Positions 31,159 to 38,709 of a DNA stretch of 64,000 nt are shown here, piece after piece. Within the stretch, counting starts at the first letter, position 1, and each line of letters begins with the position of its first letter. The stretch spans positions 62,001 through 126,000 of the forward strand of contig NZ_BJZV01000005.1 in the NCBI RefSeq assembly GCF_007992215.1, given 5' to 3'. Made by a program: the position numbers and the translations under genes. The notes beneath the pieces are model-generated. The model saw only the letters and a list, made by a program, of their open reading frames with translations. It did no database searches and was not told where the DNA came from. This stretch comes from Methylobacterium gnaphalii. GTDB taxonomy: Bacteria; Pseudomonadota; Alphaproteobacteria; Rhizobiales; Beijerinckiaceae.

Positions 31159-31758
31159 ATGGTCTCCCTCGCCCATCGCAAGCGGTCACGCGACAACCGC
31201 TCGGCCTCGTGGTACGTGGCGCCCAGAGTCCCGTCAATCGCGACGAAGTACGTCGGAGTTCTCTTGGCGCAAGCCTCGCCCCAGGCCCTGCATCCTCGAG
31301 TTGCCGACGCCTCCCTGTCCTACTGCCTAGGGTCAGCCGCGCTGCTCGCCGTGACCGCCGGCTTCCTCTCCCAGGCGCCCGTTTCGAACGGACCGGCGAG
31401 TCTCGCTTTGGCCGCCGCGATCGCGCTCGACGCCGCCTCGCGGCTGGCCGCGGCGGCCCTCTCGCGGCGCTGCGGGCTGGCGCTGGCGATGGGCGGGCTG
31501 CCGTCGCTGGTCCTGCCGCTCGGCGCGATGCCGGGCCTCGCCGCCGCCATCCTTGTGCTGCTGCCGCTCCTTGGGGGCGGCCGGTTTCCGGTTGTCGCGA
31601 GCCTGATTGCGGGGCTGATTGCCATGGGCGCGCTCGCGCGCCTCTCCTTCATTCGCAGCGTCCTGTCCCGCACCGGGGCGGAGAAGCGCGATGCCCCGAC
31701 AGGGCTCCAGACCCCGCCCGTACCCTCCGAGGCCAGCTCGGGAAAGATCGCAGCATGA
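31159..31758 (+). CDS. small hydrophobic membrane protein, unknown
   Basis: 199 residues if the ATG at 31,159 is used. Residues 55-165 contain about four hydrophobic segments rich in Ala, Leu and Gly (CLGSAALLAVTAGFL, ASLALAAAIALDAASR, GLAAAILVLLPLLGG, VVASLIAGLIAMGALA). The last 30 residues are polar. The stop overlaps the dcd start as ATGA, suggesting coupled translation. The first 40 residues are basic and have no family look, so the true start may be later, for example at a GTG at 31,216. No family recognised. Confidence 0.5.
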   Translation: MVSLAHRKRSRDNRSASWYVAPRVPSIATKYVGVLLAQASPQALHPRVADASLSYCLGSAALLAVTAGFLSQAPVSNGPASLALAAAIALDAASRLAAAALSRRCGLALAMGGLPSLVLPLGAMPGLAAAILVLLPLLGGGRFPVVASLIAGLIAMGALARLSFIRSVLSRTGAEKRDAPTGLQTPPVPSEASSGKIAA

Positions 31759-32849
31759 CAGGCAATGCGGCCGCGCAGGACGGCATTCTTTCGGCGCGCG
31801 GCATCGCCGCCCTGACCGAGGCGGGGGCGATCAAGCCCGAGCGGCCTTATGCGGCGGACCAGATCCAGCCCGCGAGCCTCGATCTGCGTCTCGGCGCCCG
31901 CGCCTATCGCGTCCGCACGAGCTTCCTGCCGGGCAGGGGGCGCACCGTCGACACCTGCGTCGACGGGCTGGCGCTGCATCCGGTCGACCTCACTGTGGGC
32001 GCCGTCCTCGAGACGGGCTGCGTCTACATCGCCGAGGTGCAGGAGCACCTCGCTCTGCCCGCCGACCTCTGCGCCAGCGCGAATCCGAAGAGCTCCACCG
32101 GCCGGATCGACGTGTTCACCCGCGTCATCACCGACCGGGCCGCCGCCTTCGACCAGGTCGAGGCCGGCTATCATGGCCCGCTCTATGCCGAGATATCCCC
32201 GCGCACCTTCCCGGTCCTCGTCCGAACCGGCACGCGGCTGTCGCAGATCCGGTTCCGCAGGGGCGAGCCGAGGCTGAACGATACTGAGCTCGCCGCCCTG
32301 CACGCGCGTTCGCCGCTGGTGAGCGCAGCCTCGCCGTCCTTTACCGGCGGCGTGGCGGTCTCGGTGGATCTCGCAGGCTTCGACGGGCTGATCGGCTACC
32401 GGGCCAAGCGCCATACCGGCCTGATCCACGTCGACAAGCCGGGCGCCCACAAGACCGCCGACTTCTGGGAGCCACTCGCCGCCGACGGCAGCGGCACGCT
32501 GATCCTCGATCCGGGCCAGTTCTACATCCTCGCCTCGAAGGAATCAGTGCAGGTCCCCCCGGACCACGCCGCCGAGATGGTGCCGTTCGACCCGCTCGTT
32601 GGTGAGTTCCGAGTGCACTATGCCGGCTTCTTCGATCCGGGCTTCGGCTATGCCGGGGCAGGGGGGGCCGGCGCGCGCGCCGTGCTCGAGGTGCGCTCGC
32701 GCGACGTGCCCTTCCTGCTGGAGGACGGCCAGATCGTCGGCCGCCTCGTCTACGAGCGGATGGCCGAGGTGCCGGAGGCGCTCTACGGCGCGGGCGCCGG
32801 CTCGAACTATCAGGCGCAGGGCCTGAAGCTCTCGAAGCATTTTTCCTGA
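31755..32849 (+). CDS. dcd: dCTP deaminase, tandem-domain type
   Basis: 364 residues, about twice the size of E. coli Dcd (193). Both halves look like trimeric dUTPase-fold domains: the first has IQPASLDLRLG, NPKSSTGRIDVFTRVI and GYHGPLYAEISPRTFPVLVRTG; the second has GFDGLIGYRAKRH, FYILASKESVQVPPDHAAEM and HYAGFFDPGFGYAG. The product deaminates dCTP to dUTP, feeding thymidylate synthesis. This duplicated form is known from alphaproteobacteria. The frame is open further upstream to 31,209, but that part overlaps the membrane protein in another frame; the ATGA overlap marks the start. Confidence 0.9.
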   Translation: MTGNAAAQDGILSARGIAALTEAGAIKPERPYAADQIQPASLDLRLGARAYRVRTSFLPGRGRTVDTCVDGLALHPVDLTVGAVLETGCVYIAEVQEHLALPADLCASANPKSSTGRIDVFTRVITDRAAAFDQVEAGYHGPLYAEISPRTFPVLVRTGTRLSQIRFRRGEPRLNDTELAALHARSPLVSAASPSFTGGVAVSVDLAGFDGLIGYRAKRHTGLIHVDKPGAHKTADFWEPLAADGSGTLILDPGQFYILASKESVQVPPDHAAEMVPFDPLVGEFRVHYAGFFDPGFGYAGAGGAGARAVLEVRSRDVPFLLEDGQIVGRLVYERMAEVPEALYGAGAGSNYQAQGLKLSKHFS

Positions 32850-33000
32850 CAGGAGGGCGCCGGGCTCGACATGGCCCGGCGCAAGGCCGACCCAGCTGAG
32901 CACACGCCGAACATGACCGCGGTGCTCACCCGCGACCACATTCATGCGCGATCGCTCGGCCCGGCCATGATTTCTGGCGCCGGTCCGCGCGGTGTCGGGA

Positions 33001-33528
33001 CTATCGGTCCGCGAGGGCCGCGCTGCGGCTGCCGGGGCTCCGGCGGGCGGCGGACCGCGCGGCCGGCTTCGGCGCGACGGCCGCGATGTCGAGCTCCTCG
33101 CCATTGGCTTCGAGGACCGGCAGCGCGTCGAGCTGGAACAGCGCCTGATCCACCACCGCGGGCGCGGCCGGCGCAGGTTCGGCGGCGGCCACCGCCGGCA
33201 GTTCCGCCGGCGCGTCCGTGGCCGCTGCCGGCACGATGGCGGCGATGGGCTCGACGACGGCCTGCGGCTCGGCGGGGGCCGGCGCGGCCGGCGTCAAGAG
33301 CGCGACCGTGCGCGGCTTCACGGGTGCAGGCTGCGCCACCTCCGCCACCGGGGCAAGGGCGGCTGGACGAGGCTGCGAGAGATGCGGGATCAGGACGAGG
33401 CCGCCGGCGAGGGCGGCCGCCGTCAGCGCGAGCGCGGCAAACGGCACCGGGCTGCCGCCGGCCGCCGATACGGCCCTCAGGGGACCGGGAACGATGCGCG
33501 CGGGGCGCCCGAACAGTCTCGACATCAT
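33001..33528 (-). CDS. hypothetical single-pass membrane protein, Ala/Pro-rich
   Basis: 175 residues from a double ATG at 33,528. A short basic N-terminus is followed by one membrane segment (VPFAALALTAAALAGGLVLIP, near 29-49). The rest is Ala/Pro/Val/Glu-rich and probably disordered, ending in a basic tail (RSAARRSPGSRSAALADR). No family is recognised. It lies downstream of pgl on the same strand with a 149-base gap, so it could be the last gene of the sugar-phosphate operon. It converges with dcd. Confidence 0.55.
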   Translation of the reverse strand: MMSRLFGRPARIVPGPLRAVSAAGGSPVPFAALALTAAALAGGLVLIPHLSQPRPAALAPVAEVAQPAPVKPRTVALLTPAAPAPAEPQAVVEPIAAIVPAAATDAPAELPAVAAAEPAPAAPAVVDQALFQLDALPVLEANGEELDIAAVAPKPAARSAARRSPGSRSAALADR

Positions 33529-33677
33529 GCGCCCTCGGCCGCTGCCATATCTCTTCGGCAACAACCCGTTAGCGGCTGTGGCGAAAGTGTGGCAGCCGGC
33601 GCGCCGCCGCTCGATCGGTTGTCGGGAAGTCGTTGCGGCGTCAGGGATGTCGCCTATCGAGGCCGGGAGGCCACAGA

Positions 33678-34409
33678 TCAGGCGTCGGCCGCGGCCTCGT
33701 CGATGAGCCATTCGAGGCGCCCCAGGCTGCTGACGCGGCCGGAGGGCAGATCCTCGCCGGCGGCGAGCCGGGAGAGGGGATCGCGCTTGCCGGCGCCGCT
33801 CACCAGGAAGATCGCCGAGCGGGAGGAGGAGAGAGCCGGGAAGGTCAGCGAGATGCGCGGGACGAAGGGCTCCATGCCCGCCTCCGGCACCGGCACGACC
33901 CAGGCCGTCTCCTCCTCCAGTACCGGCTTGCCTGGAAACAGCGAGGCGGTGTGCCCGTCGTTGCCGAGGCCCAGCAGCACGAGGTCGAAGAGCGGCCGGG
34001 CCGGATCGAGCGTGTCCGCCCCGTAGAAGTCCTGCAGCGTCCGCTGATAGGCACGGGCGCCGACCTCCGCCCCCCCGTCGGAGGGGATGAAGTGGAAATG
34101 CGTCGTCGGCAGTGCCGCGCCGTGGCCGAAGGCCTCGCGCACCATGCGCACGTTGCTCAGGGGATCGTCCCAGGGCACGACCCGGTCGTCCCCGAAGAAC
34201 CAGTGCAGGCGCGACCAGGGCAGGCGCCCGACATAGGCCCCGCTGGCCAGGAGTTCGTAGAGCCGTTTCGGCGTCGAGCCGCCGGACAGGCAGACCGCGA
34301 TGCGATCCGCCGTCGCCGTGTCCACGATCGACAGCAGGTGGTCGGCGGCGGCGCGGGCCGTCGCCTCGGCATCGGGCAGGAGGGTGGTGTTCGGGGGCAG
34401 GGCGATCAT
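33678..34409 (-). CDS. pgl: 6-phosphogluconolactonase
   Basis: Hydrolyses 6-phosphogluconolactone to 6-phosphogluconate. 243 residues of the DevB/NagB-like type: AVCLSGGSTPKRLYELLAS, HWFFGDDRVVPWDDPLSN, LVLLGLGNDGHTASLFPG and SGAGKRDPL are the conserved blocks. It follows gnd with nine bases between them and is the fifth gene of a leftward operon. Its product feeds both Gnd and the Edd/Eda branch encoded 7 kb away. Confidence 0.94.
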   Translation of the reverse strand: MIALPPNTTLLPDAEATARAAADHLLSIVDTATADRIAVCLSGGSTPKRLYELLASGAYVGRLPWSRLHWFFGDDRVVPWDDPLSNVRMVREAFGHGAALPTTHFHFIPSDGGAEVGARAYQRTLQDFYGADTLDPARPLFDLVLLGLGNDGHTASLFPGKPVLEEETAWVVPVPEAGMEPFVPRISLTFPALSSSRSAIFLVSGAGKRDPLSRLAAGEDLPSGRVSSLGRLEWLIDEAAADA

Positions 34410-34418
34410 GGGGCCCCC

Positions 34419-35429
34419 CTACTTGCGGCCGCCGGACGATCCCATGGCCGGAGCCGGCGCGCCCTCGATATGGCCGCCGAAACCCTTTCGCATGGCCGAG
34501 AGCAGCTTGTCGGCGTAGCTGTCGTGATCGCGCGAGCGGAAGCGGCGATAGAGCGCGTTCGACAGCACGTCCGCCGGCACGGCCTCCTCGACGGCCGCGT
34601 TGATGGTCCAGCGACCCTCGCCCGAATCCTCGACGTAGCCGGAGAACCCGTCGAGGCTCTCGTTGCCGGCGAGCGCCGTCGCCGTGAGGTCGAGAAGCCA
34701 GGACGAGACCACGCTGCCGCGCCGCCAGACCTCGGCGATGTCGCCGAGGTTGAGATCGTACCGGCGGAAATCCGGGACGTCCTCGGAATTGGCGTGCCGG
34801 AGGATGTCGAAGCCCTCGGCATAGGCCTGCATCAGGCCGTACTCGATGCCGTTATGGATCATCTTCACGAAGTGGCCGGCGCCGGTCGGGCCGGCATGGA
34901 TGTAGCCCTCCTCGGCGCGCGGATCGCGGCCCTCCCGGCCGGGCGTGCGCGGGATGTCGCCGCGGCCGGGCGCCAGGGTCTTCAGGATCGGGTCGAGCCG
35001 GTCGACGGCCTTCTTGTGGCCCCCGACCATCATGCAGTAGCCGCGCTCCAGGCCCCAGACGCCGCCGGAGGTGCCGACATCCACGAAATGGATGCCCTTG
35101 TCCTTGAGCTCGGCGGCGTGGCGGATGTCGTCCTGGTAGAACGAGTTGCCGCCGTCGATGATGATGTCGTCGGCCTCCATCAAGCCGTGCAGGGCGGTGA
35201 TGGTCTCGTTGGTGATCCGGCCGGCCGGCAGCATCACCCAGAGGGCGCGGGGCTTGTCCAGCTTGGCGACGAGGTCTTCGAGGCTCGTGGCCCCCGTCGC
35301 GCCTTCGCCCGCGAGGGCCTCGACGGCCTTGGCGTCCTTGTCGAAGACCACGGCCGTATGGCCGTTGCGCATGATGCGCCGGACGATGTTGCCGCCCATC
35401 CGGCCGAGGCCGATCATTCCGAGTTGCAT
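34419..35429 (-). CDS. gnd: 6-phosphogluconate dehydrogenase, short (YqeC/GndA-like) type
   Basis: Oxidatively decarboxylates 6-phosphogluconate to ribulose 5-phosphate. 336 residues, against about 470 for the NADP enzyme of E. coli, so it belongs to the short class. [12 protein letters not shown] is the nucleotide loop; the second strand ends in VVFDKD, with an Asp that usually favours NAD+ over NADP+. [27 protein letters not shown] and [13 protein letters not shown] carry substrate and catalytic residues. The final 20 residues are a Gly/Ala/Pro tail. It lies between tal-pgi (190 bases, with a repeat) and pgl (9 bases). Confidence 0.94.
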   Translation of the reverse strand: MQLGMIGLGRMGGNIVRRIMRNGHTAVVFDKDAKAVEALAGEGATGATSLEDLVAKLDKPRALWVMLPAGRITNETITALHGLMEADDIIIDGGNSFYQDDIRHAAELKDKGIHFVDVGTSGGVWGLERGYCMMVGGHKKAVDRLDPILKTLAPGRGDIPRTPGREGRDPRAEEGYIHAGPTGAGHFVKMIHNGIEYGLMQAYAEGFDILRHANSEDVPDFRRYDLNLGDIAEVWRRGSVVSSWLLDLTATALAGNESLDGFSGYVEDSGEGRWTINAAVEEAVPADVLSNALYRRFRSRDHDSYADKLLSAMRKGFGGHIEGAPAPAMGSSGGRK

Positions 35430-35488
35430 CGCAGGTCTCCTTCAGAACGGCAGTCGGGCGCAACGAGGCCCGCTCGTCCAAACCACCA

Positions 35489-35600
35489 CCTCGTCCTGAG
35501 GTGCTGCAAGCAAAGCGGAGGCCTCGAAGGAGGTCTCCAGACGTCTCGGTGATCCCTGGCGCCCTCCTCCGAGGCTGCTTCGCAGCACCTCAGGATGAGG
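35489..35600. repeat. long inverted-repeat element between gnd and tal-pgi
   Basis: The left arm starts CCTCGTCCTGAGGTGCTGC and ends GGCCTCGAAGGAGG. The right arm begins CCTCCTCCGAGGCTGCTTC and ends GCAGCACCTCAGGATGAGG. They are about 40-base imperfect reverse complements around a spacer of about 30 bases. The sequence type (CCTGAGGTGC with GAAGC) is common between alphaproteobacterial genes. It would form a large hairpin in the operon transcript. Confidence 0.75.
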
Positions 35601-35619
35601 GCGAGGGCGAGGAAGGCCG

Positions 35620-38442
35620 TTACGCCACCGCCTCCTTGATCGCCGCGGCGATGCGCTTGAGGCCGGCCTCGACGTCGCCACCCTTGATGTGGGCGCGCAG
35701 CGCCCGGCGGCCGCGCTCGGCGAGCACGGAGAAGTCGCCCCGCGCCTGCGCCGCGATCACGGTGGCGAAGCCGAGCTTGCGTCCGGGGATGGGCAGATCC
35801 TGCGACGGGTCGGCCGTGATCTGCAGGAACACGCCGCTCGACGGGCCGCCCTTGTAGGCCTGCCCCGTCGAGTGGAGGAAGCGCGGCCCGAATTCGAGGC
35901 AGGTCGCGACCTTCCTGGCGTCCCGCATGGCGAGCCGGGCGGGCTGCAGGATGGCGTGATGGGCCTCGTTGCGCTCGATATAGCCGAGGATGGCCGCGTA
36001 ATCGTTCTCCTTCAGCCGGCCGATATGGCGGGCGATCGTCGCCTCGACGCCGCCTTCGCCCTGGGCCAGCGCCTCGGCATTGGCGGTGTCGGCGTAGAGG
36101 GCGATGGTCTCGTCCTCGAAAAGCGGCGTCTCGGCCGGGAGCGAACCGGTCTCCTCGGCAGCCGCGAACAGCTTCTTGGTCTCGACCTTGCTTGCCTCGA
36201 CGTCGGGCTGGTCGAACGGGTTGATGCCGACCACCGCGCCCGCGACGGCCGTGGCGATCTCGAAGCGGAAGAATTCCTGCGCGAGCTGCTCGACCTTCTC
36301 CAGGTCGATGCGCACCACGGGATGTCCCTCGCTCTCCAGGCCCCGCACCGCCTCATCCTGCCCCGCATCGGCGCGGCCGTCGAGGCGCAGGTAGATGAAG
36401 AAGCGGTCGTGCCCGTAGACCGCCGGCACGCCGACCGGCTCGCCTTCGATCGGGATGACGCCCTTGCCTTCCTTGCCGGTGGATTCCGCGATGAGCTGCT
36501 CGGCCCAGGTGCCGAAGGTGCCGACGCCCGGCGAGCAGATGATCGTCACCTTGTCGCGGCCGTGCTCGACCGCGGCCGCGCCGATCGCCGCGCCGAGGCG
36601 CACGCCCGGATTGTTGGCCGGAGGCACCGCCGGGCCGGACGAGCGCACCATGATGTGCGCGCTCTCCAGGAACTCGTCGATCTCGACGCCGGCCGCCGCG
36701 GCCGGCACCAGCCCGAAGGCCGAGAGTACGGAGTAGCGGCCGCCGATCTGCGGCACGCCGTAGAAGATCTCGCGGAAGCCGTCGTCACGGGCTGCCTTCT
36801 CCATGGCCGATGCGGGATCGGTCACGGCGACGAAGTGGCGCCCGGCCCGGTCGCCGACGACCTCCTTCATGCGGCCGAGGAAGTAGTCGCGGAACACGTT
36901 GGGCTCGAGCGTCGAGCCGGATTTCGAGGCGACGATGAAGAGCGTCTTCTCGAGGTTCACCGCGGCCTCGACGGTGCGGACCTCGCTCGGATCGGTCGAG
37001 TCGAGGATCCGCAGCTTCGGCCAGCCCTCGCGAGCGCCGTAGCTGGCGGCGATCACCTCCGGGCCGAGGCTCGACCCGCCCATGCCGAGCACCACCGCGT
37101 CGGTGAAGCCCTCGGAGCGGATCTCCTCGGCAAAGGCCTGATACTCGCCGAGCCTGTCGAGCCCATCCTCGACGATGCGCAGCCAGCCGAGCCACTTGTC
37201 CTCGTCGCGGCCGGTCCAGACCGTCTTGTCATGCGCCCAGAGGCGGCGGATGGCGCCCTTGGCGCGCCAGGCCTCGATGGTCTTGTCGGCCGAGCCCTGG
37301 AGCTGGTCGCCGAGCTTGCAGCTCTGGCCGTTCAGCCGCGTGCCGAGGAAGGCGGCGCGCTTGCCGGCCACCGCGCCGAGCACCGCATCGGCCGCATCGA
37401 CGAAGAGCTGCACACCCTCATCGACGAGCTGGCGGGCCACGGCCTCGATGTCGATGCCGGCCTTGGCGAGGCGCGCCATCACGGCCTCGGCATCGCCGAT
37501 ATTCTCCTCCAGCGAGGCCCGCACCTGACCATGGTCGCGGAACGCATCCATGGTCGCGGGCGGCATGGTGTTGACGGTGTTGGGGCCGATCAGCTCGGAG
37601 ACGTAGAGCGTGTCGGGATAGGCCTTGTTCTTGGTGCCGGTGGAAGCCCAGAGCAGGCGCTGCGCCTTGGCACCCTTGGCCTCGAGGGCCGTCCAGTCGG
37701 CGCCGGCAAAGATGCGCTTGTAGGATTGGTAGGCGAGCTTCGCGTTCGCGATGGCAACCTTGCCCTTGAGATCCTCGAAGCCGCCCTTCTCGTCGAGCAG
37801 CTTGTCGACCAGGGAATCGATGCGGCTGATGAAGAAGCTCGCGACGCTCGCGACCCGCGAGACGTCGCCGCCCCGGGCGCCGAACTCGGTCAGCCCGTCG
37901 ATGAAGGCGCGCGCGACGGTCTCGTAGGTGCTCTGCGAGAACAGCAGCGTGATGTTGATCGAGATGCCCTCGGCGGTGAGCTGGCGGATCGCCGGGATGC
38001 CCTCCGGTGTCGCGGGCACCTTCACCATGAGGTTGTCGCGGCCCACGGCCTTGTGCAGCCGGCGCGCCTCCTTCAGCGTCTCTTCCGTGTCGAGGGCGAG
38101 GTAGGGCGAGACCTCGAGGCTGACATAGCCGTCGGCGCCGTCGCTCGACTCGTAGACCGGGCGCAGCACGTCGGCGGCGGCCTGGATGTCGGCAATGGCG
38201 AGGCCCTCATAGAGGTCGATGACCCGGGCATCGCCCTTGTCGAGCACCGCCTTGAGGCTGTCGTCGTACTCGGCCGAATGGCCGATCGCCTTCTCGAAGA
38301 TCGCCGGGTTCGAGGTGACGCCGCGCAGGCCGTCCCGCTCGACGAGCGCCTTCAGCTCGCCCTTGGCGATGAAGCCGCGCGCCACGAAATCGAGCCAGAC
38401 CGCCTGCTGGTGGTCGTTGAAGAGGGCGTTCAGCGCGCTCAT
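35620..38442 (-). CDS. tal-pgi: bifunctional transaldolase / glucose-6-phosphate isomerase
   Basis: 940 residues, a natural fusion. Residues 1-370 are transaldolase: GVTSNPAIFEKAI, the Schiff-base Lys141 in NLMVKVPAT, INITLLFSQSTYE and LLWASTGTKNKAYPDTLYV. Residues 390-940 are phosphoglucose isomerase: VLGMGGSSLGPEVIAAS, FIVASKSGSTLEPN, NNPGVRLGAAIG and HDRFFIYLRLDG. The enzyme links sedoheptulose 7-phosphate interconversion with fructose/glucose 6-phosphate. Such fusions are known from several bacteria, including methylobacteria. Third gene of the leftward operon, 267 bases after tkt with a repeat in the gap. Confidence 0.95.
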   Translation of the reverse strand: MSALNALFNDHQQAVWLDFVARGFIAKGELKALVERDGLRGVTSNPAIFEKAIGHSAEYDDSLKAVLDKGDARVIDLYEGLAIADIQAAADVLRPVYESSDGADGYVSLEVSPYLALDTEETLKEARRLHKAVGRDNLMVKVPATPEGIPAIRQLTAEGISINITLLFSQSTYETVARAFIDGLTEFGARGGDVSRVASVASFFISRIDSLVDKLLDEKGGFEDLKGKVAIANAKLAYQSYKRIFAGADWTALEAKGAKAQRLLWASTGTKNKAYPDTLYVSELIGPNTVNTMPPATMDAFRDHGQVRASLEENIGDAEAVMARLAKAGIDIEAVARQLVDEGVQLFVDAADAVLGAVAGKRAAFLGTRLNGQSCKLGDQLQGSADKTIEAWRAKGAIRRLWAHDKTVWTGRDEDKWLGWLRIVEDGLDRLGEYQAFAEEIRSEGFTDAVVLGMGGSSLGPEVIAASYGAREGWPKLRILDSTDPSEVRTVEAAVNLEKTLFIVASKSGSTLEPNVFRDYFLGRMKEVVGDRAGRHFVAVTDPASAMEKAARDDGFREIFYGVPQIGGRYSVLSAFGLVPAAAAGVEIDEFLESAHIMVRSSGPAVPPANNPGVRLGAAIGAAAVEHGRDKVTIICSPGVGTFGTWAEQLIAESTGKEGKGVIPIEGEPVGVPAVYGHDRFFIYLRLDGRADAGQDEAVRGLESEGHPVVRIDLEKVEQLAQEFFRFEIATAVAGAVVGINPFDQPDVEASKVETKKLFAAAEETGSLPAETPLFEDETIALYADTANAEALAQGEGGVEATIARHIGRLKENDYAAILGYIERNEAHHAILQPARLAMRDARKVATCLEFGPRFLHSTGQAYKGGPSSGVFLQITADPSQDLPIPGRKLGFATVIAAQARGDFSVLAERGRRALRAHIKGGDVEAGLKRIAAAIKEAVA

Positions 38443-38590
38443 GTCGGTCGATCCTCAAGAACTTCGTTTCGTCCGCGTCCGAGAGATAGGGCTCGAACGC
38501 TGACCGCAGCACCCTCTCTCGCGGCGGGAGCGGGCATTTTCTTCGTCGGATTCGCCCGACGGCCTTCCATCTCTCTCCGTCAGCCCGGAG

Positions 38591-38677
38591 CCGCAAAGCG
38601 GAACCCGGAATCCAGGATGGAGCGCCACGAAAAGGCGCAGCATCACGGGTGGATTCCGGGTTCCCGCCTTCAGCGGG
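38591..38677. repeat. inverted-repeat element between tal-pgi and tkt
   Basis: AAGCGGAACCCGGAATCCA on the left is matched by TGGATTCCGGGTTCCCGC on the right, with about 35 bases between. It is a near-perfect 17-base inverted repeat with extension. The sequence differs from the element at 35,489, so two unrelated repeats occupy successive gaps of one operon. Confidence 0.7.
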
Positions 38678-38709
38678 CCCGGATTGACGATGGCGTTTCC
38701 TGCCCAGCC

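Noticed and set aside
31209-31754. In-frame 5' extension of dcd by 182 codons
   Set aside because: Arg/Pro/Gly-rich, overlaps the membrane protein frame, and the ATGA overlap with a family-like start lies at 31,755.
32871-33572. Plus-strand frame of 233 codons after dcd
   Set aside because: The product is almost entirely Arg/Pro/Ala/Gly and is antisense to the membrane-anchored hypothetical gene; the ribosome site is too far away.
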